Shown here: positions 1-8,587 of the stretch, in pieces
How the letters are laid out: each line of letters begins with the position of its first letter
How positions within the stretch are numbered: position 1 is the first letter of the stretch
Assembly (NCBI RefSeq): GCF_022374895.2
Contig: NZ_CP092423.2
Location: 3,782,001 to 3,846,000 of the forward strand
Length of the DNA stretch: 64,000 nucleotides
Direction of reading: 5' to 3'
Origin: Mycobacterium lentiflavum
GTDB taxonomy: Bacteria > Actinomycetota > Actinomycetes > Mycobacteriales > Mycobacteriaceae
Translations under genes and position numbers: made by a program
The notes under the pieces: generated by a model
What the model was told of the DNA's origin: nothing
The model's input: the letters and a program-made list of their open reading frames with translations, nothing else
Database searches by the model: none

Positions 1-3000
1 CGTCGCATGGGTCTCGACGCCGACACTGCCGAGACCGCCGCGCTGCTGGGCCGGGCGTGCCTCGCGCTGGATCGTTTTGCAGAAGCTGACGAATTATGCA
101 CGGAGAGTGAACGTCTCGCCGGCCATGCGTTGAAGGCGTCGATGGGGTGGCGTACGCTTCGGGCGCACCTGCTGGCCCGCGGCGCCGACCACGTAGCGGC
201 GCGGCGCGTCGCCGAGGCCGCGGTGGCGTTGGCCGAGCGGACCGATGCCCTGGTCGATCACGGTGACGCGTGCCTCACGCTCGCAACCGTTTTGGCCGCC
301 GCCGGCAATACCGCCGGAGCGCGGGCCGCCGCCGAACAAGCGGTCGCCCTCTACGAACGCAAAGGTGCGGTGGCACTGACCGAGCTGGCGCGGGGTCTGC
401 TCGGGGAGCCGGTCGTGCCGATCGCCGCTCCCCCGACCGAAGCACCCACCAGCGAGCTGGACAGCGAATGCGTGCGAGTGGGCGAACGCGTGATGGCCGC
501 TATCCACCGTCAGGACTGGGACGAATTCGAGCGATTGTTCGCGCCGGATGCCGTGGTGGAAAGTCGCCGCAAGATCGTCGGCCTCACACTCCCATCGGCC
601 GCGATACGCCGTGGGATAAGAAGCGAGATGGAGACGGGCGCGGTGCGGATCGACCATGTGATGGTAGCGGCGCGAGGCGATCGATTGGCTCTGTCTAAAT
701 TGATGACGACAACCGCCGACGCGAGCCCTGGAGCGCCGCAGGACGAACTTCTTCAGCTGTACGCCATCAACGAAAACGGTCAAGTGGCGCTGCAGATTTG
801 GTTCGACGTCGACGACGTCGACGACGCGATGGCCGAACTCGATGCCACGCAGGCTCGGTTCGATGAAAAGGGCACAGCCAGGCTCGAGAACGCAGCAACG
901 CGAATATTCCAACGGTTCTGGTCCTACTTCGCCGCCCGCGACTGGGATGCGCTGGCTGAAACCATGGGCCGCAACGTTTCCAGCATCGATCATCGGCGGG
1001 TCGTGAATGCTGGGGCCCAACACGGTCGAGATGCCGCGATCGACGGTCTGCGGGCGGCTGCCGATCTCGGCTTCACAATATCGATGGTGGACGTCGTGGC
1101 GATCCGCGGTGAGCGGCTGGCCCTCGCATGTGTGCGCGCCGCCGGCCGCGACCCTGAGACGATCCAGAACGATGCCCTCAACGTCGTCGAGGTCGACGCG
1201 GACGGGCTGATCGCGTCGGTCAATGTCTTCGATGTCGAAGAGTTCGCGACTGCCATTGCCGATCTCGAATCCCGCTACCTGGCAGGTGAAGCGGGTGCTT
1301 ACGCACGCACGTGGTCGGTCATCGCCGACGCCTTTGCAACGCTCAACCGGCACGAAATCCCCCCGATGACGCGTGATTGGATAACAGTCGACCACCGGCC
1401 TGTCATCGCGATCGGTCCAGATGATCTGGAGACATATCTCCGTTCCTCGTGGGGTGCTCTCCCGGGGGTGAGCCTCTATGTGGAGGTGGTGCATGAGCTT
1501 TCCGACAGCGGGGCAGTTCTCACCCATGCTGCGCATGGAACCTCGCAAGAGGGCTTTGATGCCGAGTGGCGGATGATCGAACTGCTGACAGTCGAAAATG
1601 AAATGCTCAGTCGTGGAGAGATTTTCGACGAGGCGCACTTGGATGCCGCACTCGCGCGGTTCGAACAGCTCACCCGGCAATCGCCACGGCTGGAAAATCC
1701 GGCAACGCTCGCCTTCGGGCGCCTCCGGTCACAATTCGCCGCCCGCGACTGGAATGCCATGTCGGAAACCCTGGCTGAGAACGCTTTCCACGACGATCGT
1801 CGACTAGTGGTCGGTGTGGGGCTGCGAGAGGGCCGCGATGCCGTGATCGCCGAGATGTCGGCACTCGCCGAAATCGGGGTAAAGCGCCTCGATTCAGACA
1901 TCATTGCAATCCGAGGCGGCCGTCTCCTCCTCAACCGTTCGCATGCTTCGGGCCACGACCAGAGACCCGATTCATTCCGCACCGATGTCCTCAATATCGT
2001 CGAAATCAACGCCGAGGGGCGGATCACGGCCCTCATCACATTCGACCCCGACGACTTCACGACGGCCGTCGCCGAACTCGAATCCCGTTACCTCGCCGGG
2101 GAAGGGCGCGTCCATGCACACACGTGGTCGGCTATTCTGTGCGCCTACGCCGCGGTTAATCGACACGAACTCCCATCGACGACGCCAGATTGGGTGAATA
2201 TCGACCACCGGCAAGGAAGAGCTTTCGCGCCTGGCGAGTTGTTTAGATACACCCATGCGACCTGGGATATCACGCCAAAGTCCGAGATCTATGTCGAAGC
2301 CGTGCATCGGTTGTGTGATCGTGGAGTAGTCGTAACCAATGCGATGAATGGCAGCTCACGAGAGGGCTTCGACGCAGAGTGGCGGGAAGTCTTTCTACTA
2401 ACGATAGAAGGTGAAATTCTGAACCGCTGCGAGCTTTTCGACGAGGCAGACTTGGACGCCGCACTCGCGAGGTTCGAACAACTAACCCGGCCTGCAGCGC
2501 GACCTGAAAACGCCGCAAGTCAAGTGGCAGAGCGCTTCCTGGCACGGTTCACCGCGCACGACTGGGACGCATTGGCGGAACTGCTGGCGGACGACTTTTC
2601 CACTGAGGATCGCCGTCGGTTGGTTGGCGTTGAAGCCCGACAGGGTCGAGAGGCAGAGATCGCGAGCATGCGCGTCGTCGCCGAACTCGGCGGGACGAAC
2701 ATGACGTCGACGGTCGTTGCGACGCGCGGCACACGGCTCATCCTCACCCGTTTGCGCTATGCGGATTGGGACCATGCTCGCGGCGCTTTCCATACCGATG
2801 TTCTTGACGTCATTGAAATCGACGCCGATGACCGGATCGTGAGGCGGATCGTGTTCGACCCTGACGATATCCAGGGCGCGCTCGCAGAGCTCGATGCACG
2901 ATATGTCGTTGGCGAAGCCAGAGCCTGCGCGCGCGTATGGTCAGTCGTTGCGGCCAGCTACGCGGCACTGAACCGCCGTGAGCTGCCGCCGATGGCCCAA

Positions 3001-4119
3001 GACTGTGTGAGCATCGACCACCGACGGGAGACGGCTTTCGGCCCGGGCGACGTCGTCGCCTATATCAACGCAGGATGGGATTCCAAGCAAGACATCAACA
3101 TCCATGTCGAGGAAGTGCATCGGCTGAGCAATATCGGATCGTTAATCACATACTCCGCAGAGGAAACTTCGCGCGACGGCTTCAATGCCGAGTGGCGTGG
3201 CATCGCCCTGCTGACGGTCGAGGGTGCAATGGTCAACCGCTGCGAGGTCTTCGACGAGGCAGACATTGACGCCGCGCTCGCGCGGTTTGAGGAACTGCGC
3301 CCACCAGCGCGACGGCTGGAAAACGCGGCAACCCGAGTGGACAAGCACTTCGTGGCAAATTTGGGGCAACGCAACTGGCCGGCGGTAGCCCATACCTTGG
3401 CCGCCGATACTTTGGTCGAGGATCGTCGGCACGTGGTGAATGCGGGGATTTGGCACGGTCGCGACGAAGTCGTCGAGAAAATGAAAGCCTTGGCGGTAGA
3501 CGGCGGGGCGAATACGACATTGGCCGTTATCGCGACCCGCGGTGAGCGCCTCGCGCTCACCCGCTTCTACTCTTCCAACCGCGCACTGCGGCACGGCGAA
3601 TTCGGTGTTGAGCTGCTCAGCATCACGGAGATCGACTCCGGCGAAAGGATATTGGCACGCGTCGCCTTCGACCCTGACGACATGGCTGCCGCCTTTGCCG
3701 AACTCGAAGCTCGTTACCTCGTCGGGGAAGCCGCGGCGCATCCACACACCTGGTCGACCATTACGGACGCGTATGGTGCGCTCAATCGGGGTGACATCCC
3801 GCCAACGACAGTGGATTTCGCGGATATCGATCACCGCAGTGGTGCGACGATGGCACCCGGCGACCTGATCGACTACCTCCGAGTCGCCTTCGACGAGACG
3901 GAGAACAACTCCCTCCGTATTGTCGCCGTTCACCGGCTGACTGACGACGCCGCGGTCGTCACCCATGTGGCGAAAGGGACGACACCAGAGGGTTTGGACG
4001 TCGAGTGGCGTGTAACCAACGTCATCACCGTCGACGGCAACTTGCTGAACCGCGTCGAGATGTTCGACGAGTCCGACCTCGACGCCGCCCTCGCCCGATT
4101 CGATGAGCTCGCCCGGTAA
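1..4119 (+). CDS. TPR-like region plus tandem SnoaL-like (NTF2-fold) repeat protein, 5' partial
   Basis: The frame is open at the left edge, so the true start lies upstream; 1372 codons are visible. The first ~130 residues are alanine-rich helical pairs resembling the TPR tail of mycobacterial cyclase/ATPase-type regulators. Residues ~150-290 form one SnoaL-like domain (helix with a QDWDEFERLF-type motif, then strands). From residue ~292 a ~270-residue block repeats four times. Each block starts near RLENAAT and ends with FDEADLDAALARFEQL, and each contains two SnoaL-like domains, about nine in total. SnoaL domains bind small ligands or act as cyclases or isomerases. The role here is unknown; ligand sensing by a large regulator is inference. 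A 528-codon antisense frame is a shadow. Confidence 0.85.
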   Translation, partial: RRMGLDADTAETAALLGRACLALDRFAEADELCTESERLAGHALKASMGWRTLRAHLLARGADHVAARRVAEAAVALAERTDALVDHGDACLTLATVLAAAGNTAGARAAAEQAVALYERKGAVALTELARGLLGEPVVPIAAPPTEAPTSELDSECVRVGERVMAAIHRQDWDEFERLFAPDAVVESRRKIVGLTLPSAAIRRGIRSEMETGAVRIDHVMVAARGDRLALSKLMTTTADASPGAPQDELLQLYAINENGQVALQIWFDVDDVDDAMAELDATQARFDEKGTARLENAATRIFQRFWSYFAARDWDALAETMGRNVSSIDHRRVVNAGAQHGRDAAIDGLRAAADLGFTISMVDVVAIRGERLALACVRAAGRDPETIQNDALNVVEVDADGLIASVNVFDVEEFATAIADLESRYLAGEAGAYARTWSVIADAFATLNRHEIPPMTRDWITVDHRPVIAIGPDDLETYLRSSWGALPGVSLYVEVVHELSDSGAVLTHAAHGTSQEGFDAEWRMIELLTVENEMLSRGEIFDEAHLDAALARFEQLTRQSPRLENPATLAFGRLRSQFAARDWNAMSETLAENAFHDDRRLVVGVGLREGRDAVIAEMSALAEIGVKRLDSDIIAIRGGRLLLNRSHASGHDQRPDSFRTDVLNIVEINAEGRITALITFDPDDFTTAVAELESRYLAGEGRVHAHTWSAILCAYAAVNRHELPSTTPDWVNIDHRQGRAFAPGELFRYTHATWDITPKSEIYVEAVHRLCDRGVVVTNAMNGSSREGFDAEWREVFLLTIEGEILNRCELFDEADLDAALARFEQLTRPAARPENAASQVAERFLARFTAHDWDALAELLADDFSTEDRRRLVGVEARQGREAEIASMRVVAELGGTNMTSTVVATRGTRLILTRLRYADWDHARGAFHTDVLDVIEIDADDRIVRRIVFDPDDIQGALAELDARYVVGEARACARVWSVVAASYAALNRRELPPMAQDCVSIDHRRETAFGPGDVVAYINAGWDSKQDINIHVEEVHRLSNIGSLITYSAEETSRDGFNAEWRGIALLTVEGAMVNRCEVFDEADIDAALARFEELRPPARRLENAATRVDKHFVANLGQRNWPAVAHTLAADTLVEDRRHVVNAGIWHGRDEVVEKMKALAVDGGANTTLAVIATRGERLALTRFYSSNRALRHGEFGVELLSITEIDSGERILARVAFDPDDMAAAFAELEARYLVGEAAAHPHTWSTITDAYGALNRGDIPPTTVDFADIDHRSGATMAPGDLIDYLRVAFDETENNSLRIVAVHRLTDDAAVVTHVAKGTTPEGLDVEWRVTNVITVDGNLLNRVEMFDESDLDAALARFDELAR
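880..4119 (+). repeat. Four tandem ~810-bp coding repeats (double SnoaL units)
   Basis: Units begin at about 880, 1687, 2500 and 3313, giving a period of about 269-271 codons. Within each unit the first half carries an F..RDWDAL..  motif followed by R-R-x-V-x-G, and the second half carries H..TW....A..ALNR followed by D-H-R. Divergence between units is substantial, so this is old protein-level duplication rather than a recent DNA repeat. Confidence 0.85.
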
Positions 4120-4158
4120 GCAACCAGGCCGAGCCCGAGTGACGATCGCCCTTGCCAA

Positions 4159-4661
4159 TCAGCTGTGGCTGTTGATTTCGTCGAGACCCCGCGGTTCGCC
4201 GCCGGCGGCGTCGAAGACCGCGAACAGGTCGTCCGTACACCCCTGCATTGCGGGACGCTCGTCGATCGCCACCGCATCGGAGCTGCCTGCGCCCAGCAGA
4301 TCAGTCAGGGTCAGTCGGCCGAACGACCTGGGCGTGGTCACGAACGGCAGGTCGTGCCCTGCGTCACGACGACCTGGTTCGCGAGGTTCACGTCGCCATC
4401 TCGCGCGTAGACGGCGGGTTGGCCGCCATGCAAGAGCATGACAGCAAACCACGTCGATCGCCTGATTTGCGTGCCGGATCCCCCATTTGGTCCGCGCAGC
4501 CTCGTGAACTGTGGGCTCGCCCAAACCTGTTTCAAAGGGCCCGAGCAACGCGAACAGCGGGCGCCACCAACGACCCGCGCCCCTGTTTGTTCAACGGAAT
4601 TGCGGTCTGCGTTCACCTGCCGACCGGGGCCGATGAGCGCCGTGAATCGTATTGCCGCCAT
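4159..4661 (-). pseudogene. Possible decayed gene, two overlapping minus-strand frames
   Basis: The 569-bp gap between 4119 and 4689 has no convincing intact gene. On the minus strand, a frame ending near 4338 (segment YARDGDVNLANQVVVTQG) runs into a second frame (DLPFVTTPRSFGRLTLTDLL) that ends at 4159, as if a single base were lost near 4345. The joined reading looks protein-like in composition, but I do not recognise the family. It may be chance; no start or ribosome site supports expression. Confidence 0.25.
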
Positions 4662-4688
4662 GCCTGATTCGGCGATAGGGTAAGGGTC
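4652..4688 (+). promoter_or_regulatory. Leaderless-type promoter for the Gly/Arg repeat ORF
   Basis: TTGCCG at 4652-4657, an 18-nt spacer, then TAGGGT at 4676-4681, followed by 7 nt and the ATG at 4689. TANNNT placed 6-7 nt before the start is the known mycobacterial SigA -10 arrangement that gives transcripts beginning at the initiation codon. That makes the tiny downstream ORF more credible. Confidence 0.55.
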
Positions 4689-4850
4689 ATGATCAACAAC
4701 AGCATCGAGACAATGTTCATCGGCTACGGCGGTGGCGCCGGCGGCGGCCGTGGTGGTGGCGCTGGTGGTGGCCGCGGCGGTGGCGCCGGCGGCGGCCGTG
4801 GTGGTGGCGCTGGTGGTGGCCGCGGCGGCGGCGCCGGCGGCGGCCGCTAA
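4689..4850 (+). CDS. 53-aa Gly/Arg-rich repeat microprotein (five GGGAGGGR octads)
   Basis: Reading from ATG 4689 to TAA 4850 gives a 13-residue leader (MINNSIETMFIGY) and then five exact copies of the octad GGGAGGGR, ending directly at the stop. No signal peptide or hydrophobic segment is present. Glycine with regularly spaced arginine resembles RGG-type nucleic-acid-binding or phase-separating sequence, but function is inference. The phase is exact from leader to stop, the repeat ends on the stop codon, and a -10 box sits 7 nt upstream, so it is probably translated. Antisense frames through the repeat are Arg/His-rich shadows. No family known to me. Confidence 0.5.
   Translation: MINNSIETMFIGYGGGAGGGRGGGAGGGRGGGAGGGRGGGAGGGRGGGAGGGR
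4728..4847 (+). repeat. 24-bp tandem repeat, 5 copies (48-bp higher-order unit)
   Basis: Five contiguous 24-bp units encode GGGAGGGR. Synonymous third positions alternate between GGC/GCC-rich and GGT/GCT-rich units, giving a 48-bp higher-order unit present 2.5 times. This suggests expansion by duplication of a 48-bp block. Confidence 0.9.
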
Positions 4851-5117
4851 ATCTCATACTTTTCCTCTGCGCCCCTTCAACTCTCACCCAGTGATCGGGG
4901 GGCGCTAGGAGTTGCACGACGTTCGTCCCGCCCAGGCGATTGAGCCGAGGCGGAGACCACCACCTTCGCAAGCACACTGCGACAAACTGTGATACGGCCG
5001 TCGGGTCCATGACCCGGCGGCCGTTTCCGCGATCGCAAGTCTTGTGTGCCGATGACGACGCAGCGGAATCTGGACCCGCGATTCGCGGGCAAACCGAGCG
5101 GCTGCAAGACTGCTGGC

Positions 5118-5657
5118 ATGCAAGCGATCAGCGGCACTGTGCGTTCGGCTACGCCGCAGGACGCAGCCGCCTGCGTGGCGATCTACCGGCCGTACGTCGA
5201 GAACACGCTGATCAGTTGGGAACTCGAGGCACCGAGCCCAGACGAGATGGCGTCGCGTATCGCCAACGCCCAACGGGCGCACGAATGGCTCGTTCTCGAA
5301 CATGACGATCAGGTCATCGGCTTCGCCTACGGCCACGCGCTGATCAGTCTGCCTTCCTTCAGCTGGTCCGCCGAGACCGGCATCTACATCAGCGGCGACC
5401 GTCACCGCGCGGGTTGGGGCCGCAGACTTTATGCCGAAGTGCTGCACCGCCTCGCTGAGCGCGGATACCGGCGAATCTTCGCCGGCATTACCCAACCCAA
5501 CGAGGCCAGCAACGCATTTCACCGATCCTTCGGATTCGAAGATATCGGCGCCTGGCCGCGTGTCTATTTCAAGAACGACCGCTGGCACGACGTCGCGTGG
5601 ATGCAACTCGATCTAGGCCCCGGCGAGCCGCTGGGACCGCCGCGGCCAATCGGCTGA
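5118..5657 (+). CDS. GNAT N-acetyltransferase, phosphinothricin acetyltransferase-like
   Basis: A 179-residue single GNAT domain. It has the family pattern of phosphinothricin/methionine-sulfoximine acetyltransferases: an N-terminal A-x-D-A-A-A-x-x-I-Y-x-P-Y-V-E-N-T segment, WLVLE and GFAYGHA in the central strands, R-A-G-W-G-R-R-L as the acetyl-CoA pyrophosphate loop, and GITQPNEASNAFHRSFGFE near the end. It should transfer acetyl from acetyl-CoA to a small amine in the cytosol; the substrate is not determinable. I chose the ATG at 5118 because it begins the conserved domain; an in-frame GTG at 5046 would add 24 low-complexity residues. Neither has a strong ribosome site. Convergent with the MFS gene downstream. 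Confidence 0.85.
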   Translation: MQAISGTVRSATPQDAAACVAIYRPYVENTLISWELEAPSPDEMASRIANAQRAHEWLVLEHDDQVIGFAYGHALISLPSFSWSAETGIYISGDRHRAGWGRRLYAEVLHRLAERGYRRIFAGITQPNEASNAFHRSFGFEDIGAWPRVYFKNDRWHDVAWMQLDLGPGEPLGPPRPIG

Positions 5658-5670
5658 TTGGCGATTATGT

Positions 5671-5685
5671 TGCGGCGCAGCCGCA
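5671..5685. terminator. Small stem-loop between convergent genes
   Basis: A 6-bp GC-rich stem (TGCGGC / GCCGCA) with a 3-nt loop lies in the 37-bp gap between the convergent acetyltransferase and MFS genes. There is no U-tract, so it is at best a weak bidirectional terminator. Confidence 0.4.
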
Positions 5686-5694
5686 TAACCGCTC

Positions 5695-7296
5695 TCACTT
5701 GCGCGTGCGCAACGCGACGTAGTACTCGTGTCGCCGGGTGTTGTCGACGGTGTAACTGACCGCCTTCGTTACGCCGTCATGGTCGACATCTACCCATCGC
5801 TCGGTGCGTTGCCGCTCAAATTCGCTCCAGGACGTCACGGTGAACCTCTCGAGGAACGAGTTGGGTTCCTCGACATTGTGATAGAGCCGCCAACTGTGCC
5901 CGCCCGTCCGCAGCCGTGACTGCCTGACCTCCCGCATCGCTTCGATGAATTCGTCGAGGTTCTCGGGCGGCACCTGGTAGCGGACGGCTACGAGCACCGG
6001 TCCATCCTGTGGGCACGGTTCGAACACGAGCGTCGGCGTCGGCCAGGCGCTGGAAACCTCGACACTCTCTGTCCCGGTGCACGGCCGCAGCGGCAGCACG
6101 GCAACACTGAGGGCAGCGACGCCCAGCACCACGGCCGACCACAGCATCGCGACGTCAAGTCCCCACCGGGTGGCAAGGAGACCCCACACATAGGCGCCGA
6201 GCGCCTGAGATCCGGTCGAGACCAACAGATACACCGACAGTCCACGGGCCCGAACCCATCGCGGCAGCGACAGTTGCGCTGCGGCGTTCAACGTCGTCAA
6301 CGTGATCAGCCACGCCGTCCCCGACAGCACCAGAAACGGAATCGCGGCCCCGAATGGCAGCCAGACCACCGCTACCGGCGCGAGGCCGTACGCCGCGGCA
6401 GAGATCGCCAGCAGCCGGTTGTCCGATATTCGCGCATGCAACGGTTCGGCAGCTATCACAGCTAGTATCGCGCCCAAACCAATGGCTCCCAGCGCCACAC
6501 CGTAGCCGCCGGCTCCCAGGCGCCACGTGTGCGCGGCGGCAACCGGCAGAAGTGCGAGTATTGCCGACGCTGGGAACAGGAAAAGGGCTGTGCGCAAGAG
6601 GATCCTGCGAAAAATTGGACTATTCTCGACGTATTGCAGCCCGGTCAGAATGGCCTGGCCGACGCGTTCTCGCTCGACCGGCACAATTTGCTTCGGCCGA
6701 TTCCACGCCCGCAAAGCGAAGATGATCGCCGAGAACGACACCGCGTTGATCGCGAAGACCGCCGCTGGGCCGAGCCAAGCCACGACGATACCGCCGATCG
6801 CCGGCCCAATCGCTCGGGTGGAGTTCGCCGAGACGCTGCCCAAAACCGAAACCGCCGGTATCTGCTGGCGCGGAACAACCTCGGGCTGAATCGCCTGCCA
6901 GGCTGGCCCGGTCAACGCGGAAGCGAACCCGATGGCCAAGGTAAACATCAACAGGGCGGTCGGGGTGAGGCGACCCAGGTTCGTCAGCAGCGCCAGCGCA
7001 AGCGCCACCAGCACAGCATATGTTTGCAGAAATATCAGAAGGCGACGGCGGTCGAATAGATCGGCGAGCACGCCGGCGAATAACCCCAAAAGCAGCGTCG
7101 GCCCCAGACTTGCCGTCTGAACCAGCGCCACGATGACGTCCGGACTGTGGCTTTCCACCAGGAACCATTGCGCCGCCACCGCCTGCATCCACGTTCCGAT
7201 ATTGGAGATGAACTGGGCGACGAACAGGCCTCGGTACACGCGGTTGCGCAAGGGCGCCCACGTCGACGGTTTGCGCTCTTGGTCCTGAATCACCAC
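5695..7296 (-). CDS. MFS transporter (DUF894/MFS_3 type) with C-terminal ABM-like domain
   Basis: Residues ~15-415 form a 12-helix major-facilitator transporter of the EntS/DUF894 group. It has the LxxGxxxDxxDRRRLL-like loop after helix 2 (GVLADLFDRRRLL) and a WQAIQPEVVPR segment after helix 4. Residues ~435-533 form a soluble tail (VAVRYQVPPENLDEFIEAMR ... YYVALRTRK) resembling an antibiotic-biosynthesis-monooxygenase fold, a known fusion in this transporter group. Likely a proton-driven exporter of a small molecule; substrate unknown. The start is GTG at 7296, with a second in-frame GTG immediately after; no strong ribosome site. Confidence 0.85.
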   Translation of the reverse strand: MVIQDQERKPSTWAPLRNRVYRGLFVAQFISNIGTWMQAVAAQWFLVESHSPDVIVALVQTASLGPTLLLGLFAGVLADLFDRRRLLIFLQTYAVLVALALALLTNLGRLTPTALLMFTLAIGFASALTGPAWQAIQPEVVPRQQIPAVSVLGSVSANSTRAIGPAIGGIVVAWLGPAAVFAINAVSFSAIIFALRAWNRPKQIVPVERERVGQAILTGLQYVENSPIFRRILLRTALFLFPASAILALLPVAAAHTWRLGAGGYGVALGAIGLGAILAVIAAEPLHARISDNRLLAISAAAYGLAPVAVVWLPFGAAIPFLVLSGTAWLITLTTLNAAAQLSLPRWVRARGLSVYLLVSTGSQALGAYVWGLLATRWGLDVAMLWSAVVLGVAALSVAVLPLRPCTGTESVEVSSAWPTPTLVFEPCPQDGPVLVAVRYQVPPENLDEFIEAMREVRQSRLRTGGHSWRLYHNVEEPNSFLERFTVTSWSEFERQRTERWVDVDHDGVTKAVSYTVDNTRRHEYYVALRTRK

Positions 7297-7619
7297 ATGA
7301 TCGATGGTCGACAGCCCCTCTGTCCGGCCAGTGCCCAGCGACGAAGCTGACTGGCGCTATCTAACGTGCGGGCAAGGCGTCCCGCGTTCTATCAAGAATT
7401 AGAAGTTTATGACACGTACACCCAACCCTCGCATCATGGAGCCAACCCAGAACATGCCCGGGCACCCGACGGGAAGCCGATCACGGCCCGTATCGCCGAA
7501 CACGGATCGACCTGCTCCGTATTCCCTGTGAGACAACGATTCTGGTAGTAACCGCACCACTTGGACACGCACATCAGCGTCGCCTGGGAACCGAGCCGCG
7601 CGCAGCAGCACTTCGCCGA
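7297..7619. other. Intergenic region between divergent MFS and S51-peptidase genes
   Basis: 323 bp without a convincing gene. It contains a short AT-richer patch near 7389-7424. Short frames here lack family features and ribosome sites. It should hold the divergent promoters of both neighbours. Confidence 0.6.
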
Positions 7620-7632
7620 TAGGGTGACTGTC
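7620..7632 (+). promoter_or_regulatory. -10 element for a leaderless start at 7633
   Basis: TAGGGT at 7620-7625 followed by exactly 7 nt and ATG 7633. The hexamer and spacing are identical to those before the microprotein ORF at 4689. No clear -35 is seen. Confidence 0.5.
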
Positions 7633-8343
7633 ATGTCCGATGCCGATCGGAAACCACTGCAACCGCTGTATCTGCTCGCGGACAGTCAGCTCCTGTTCTG
7701 GAAGCACCGTGGCCGCCCGTTGCTCGAGGCGGCACTTGACGGATTGGCTCGCGACACACGCCTTAGCGCGGCGTACATCGGAGCCTCCAACGGCGACCGT
7801 CCGGAGTTCTACGACATCTTCGAGGCGGCGATGGATGCGATCGGAATCCCGGACCGCCGCATGATCGATTCGTCGTTCGGTCCAGCCGACCGCACCTTCC
7901 TGGAAGGCGCGCAGTTGATCGTCCTCGCGGGCGGTGATGTGCGCCTAGGTTGGATGACGTTCGAGGAAACCGGGATGAGAGACCTGGTGCTGGACCGGTA
8001 TACCCGTGGTGCGATCCTGGTGGGCATATCAGCCGGCGCGGTCCAGCTCGGACGGTATGGAATAGTCGAGTCGCCGAAATCTGCTGCCACCGAATTGCTC
8101 GATGTGTTCAATCTCGTCCCCGCGGTCGTCGACACCCACGACGAGCAGGCTGACTGGGCGCGGCTGTCACGCGCGATCGCCTCGCTCGACGGCGCCGCCA
8201 CCGGGCTGGGAATCCCGTCCGGGGGCGCAGTCGTCGTGCACACCGACAACACCATCGAGCCGCTGCGGCGCCCTGCACACGAATTCCGTTACGAGGGCGC
8301 ACACGTCGCCCACTCACTGCTACCGGCCGAGGCTGGCGACTGA
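7633..8343 (+). CDS. Peptidase S51 family protein (cyanophycinase/PepE-like)
   Basis: A 236-residue cytosolic protein with the S51 serine-peptidase layout: a YLLADSQLLFW opening, a GASNGDRPEFY loop, VLAGGDVRLGW, and the nucleophile elbow V-G-I-S-A-G-A with the catalytic serine. Family members hydrolyse Asp-containing dipeptides or cyanophycin-type isoaspartyl bonds. No cyanophycin synthetase is nearby, so a dipeptidase or general amidase role is more likely (inference). The ATG at 7633 is preferred over an in-frame upstream start at 7561 because it follows a TAGGGT -10 by 7 nt and matches the domain edge. Confidence 0.8.
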   Translation: MSDADRKPLQPLYLLADSQLLFWKHRGRPLLEAALDGLARDTRLSAAYIGASNGDRPEFYDIFEAAMDAIGIPDRRMIDSSFGPADRTFLEGAQLIVLAGGDVRLGWMTFEETGMRDLVLDRYTRGAILVGISAGAVQLGRYGIVESPKSAATELLDVFNLVPAVVDTHDEQADWARLSRAIASLDGAATGLGIPSGGAVVVHTDNTIEPLRRPAHEFRYEGAHVAHSLLPAEAGD

Positions 8344-8587
8344 CGCTGCTTTTCCCCTTGCCGCGGCGTTAGCGCCGTTCGGTCGATCGCGCATGCTGCC
8401 GCGAGAGGCTGCGAGCCGGTGCAAGGCGGCCTCGCCTCTCCGCTCGCCCGTCCGGGCCCGCTAGCCCCGGATGAGGAGGCCGTCTACCAGTTCGTCACCC
8501 GAGTGGCGAAGGCGTATGCCGACACTACCTAACGGGTATCTCGATCGATATAGCTTGTGCAACTGAGCAATCGAGAGGAACTGGTCC

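Noticed and set aside
94..1680. 528-codon minus-strand open frame opposite the SnoaL-array gene
   Set aside because: Third-position GC bias of the plus-strand gene creates long antisense frames; the translation has no domain features and is rich in Arg/His.
3142..4158. 338-codon minus-strand frame
   Set aside because: Antisense shadow of the same repeat protein.
4728..4847. CRISPR-like array
   Set aside because: Repeats are contiguous 24-bp coding units without spacers.
4717..5010. Arg/His-rich minus-strand frame through the 24-bp repeats
   Set aside because: Pure shadow of the GGGAGGGR repeat; no start context.
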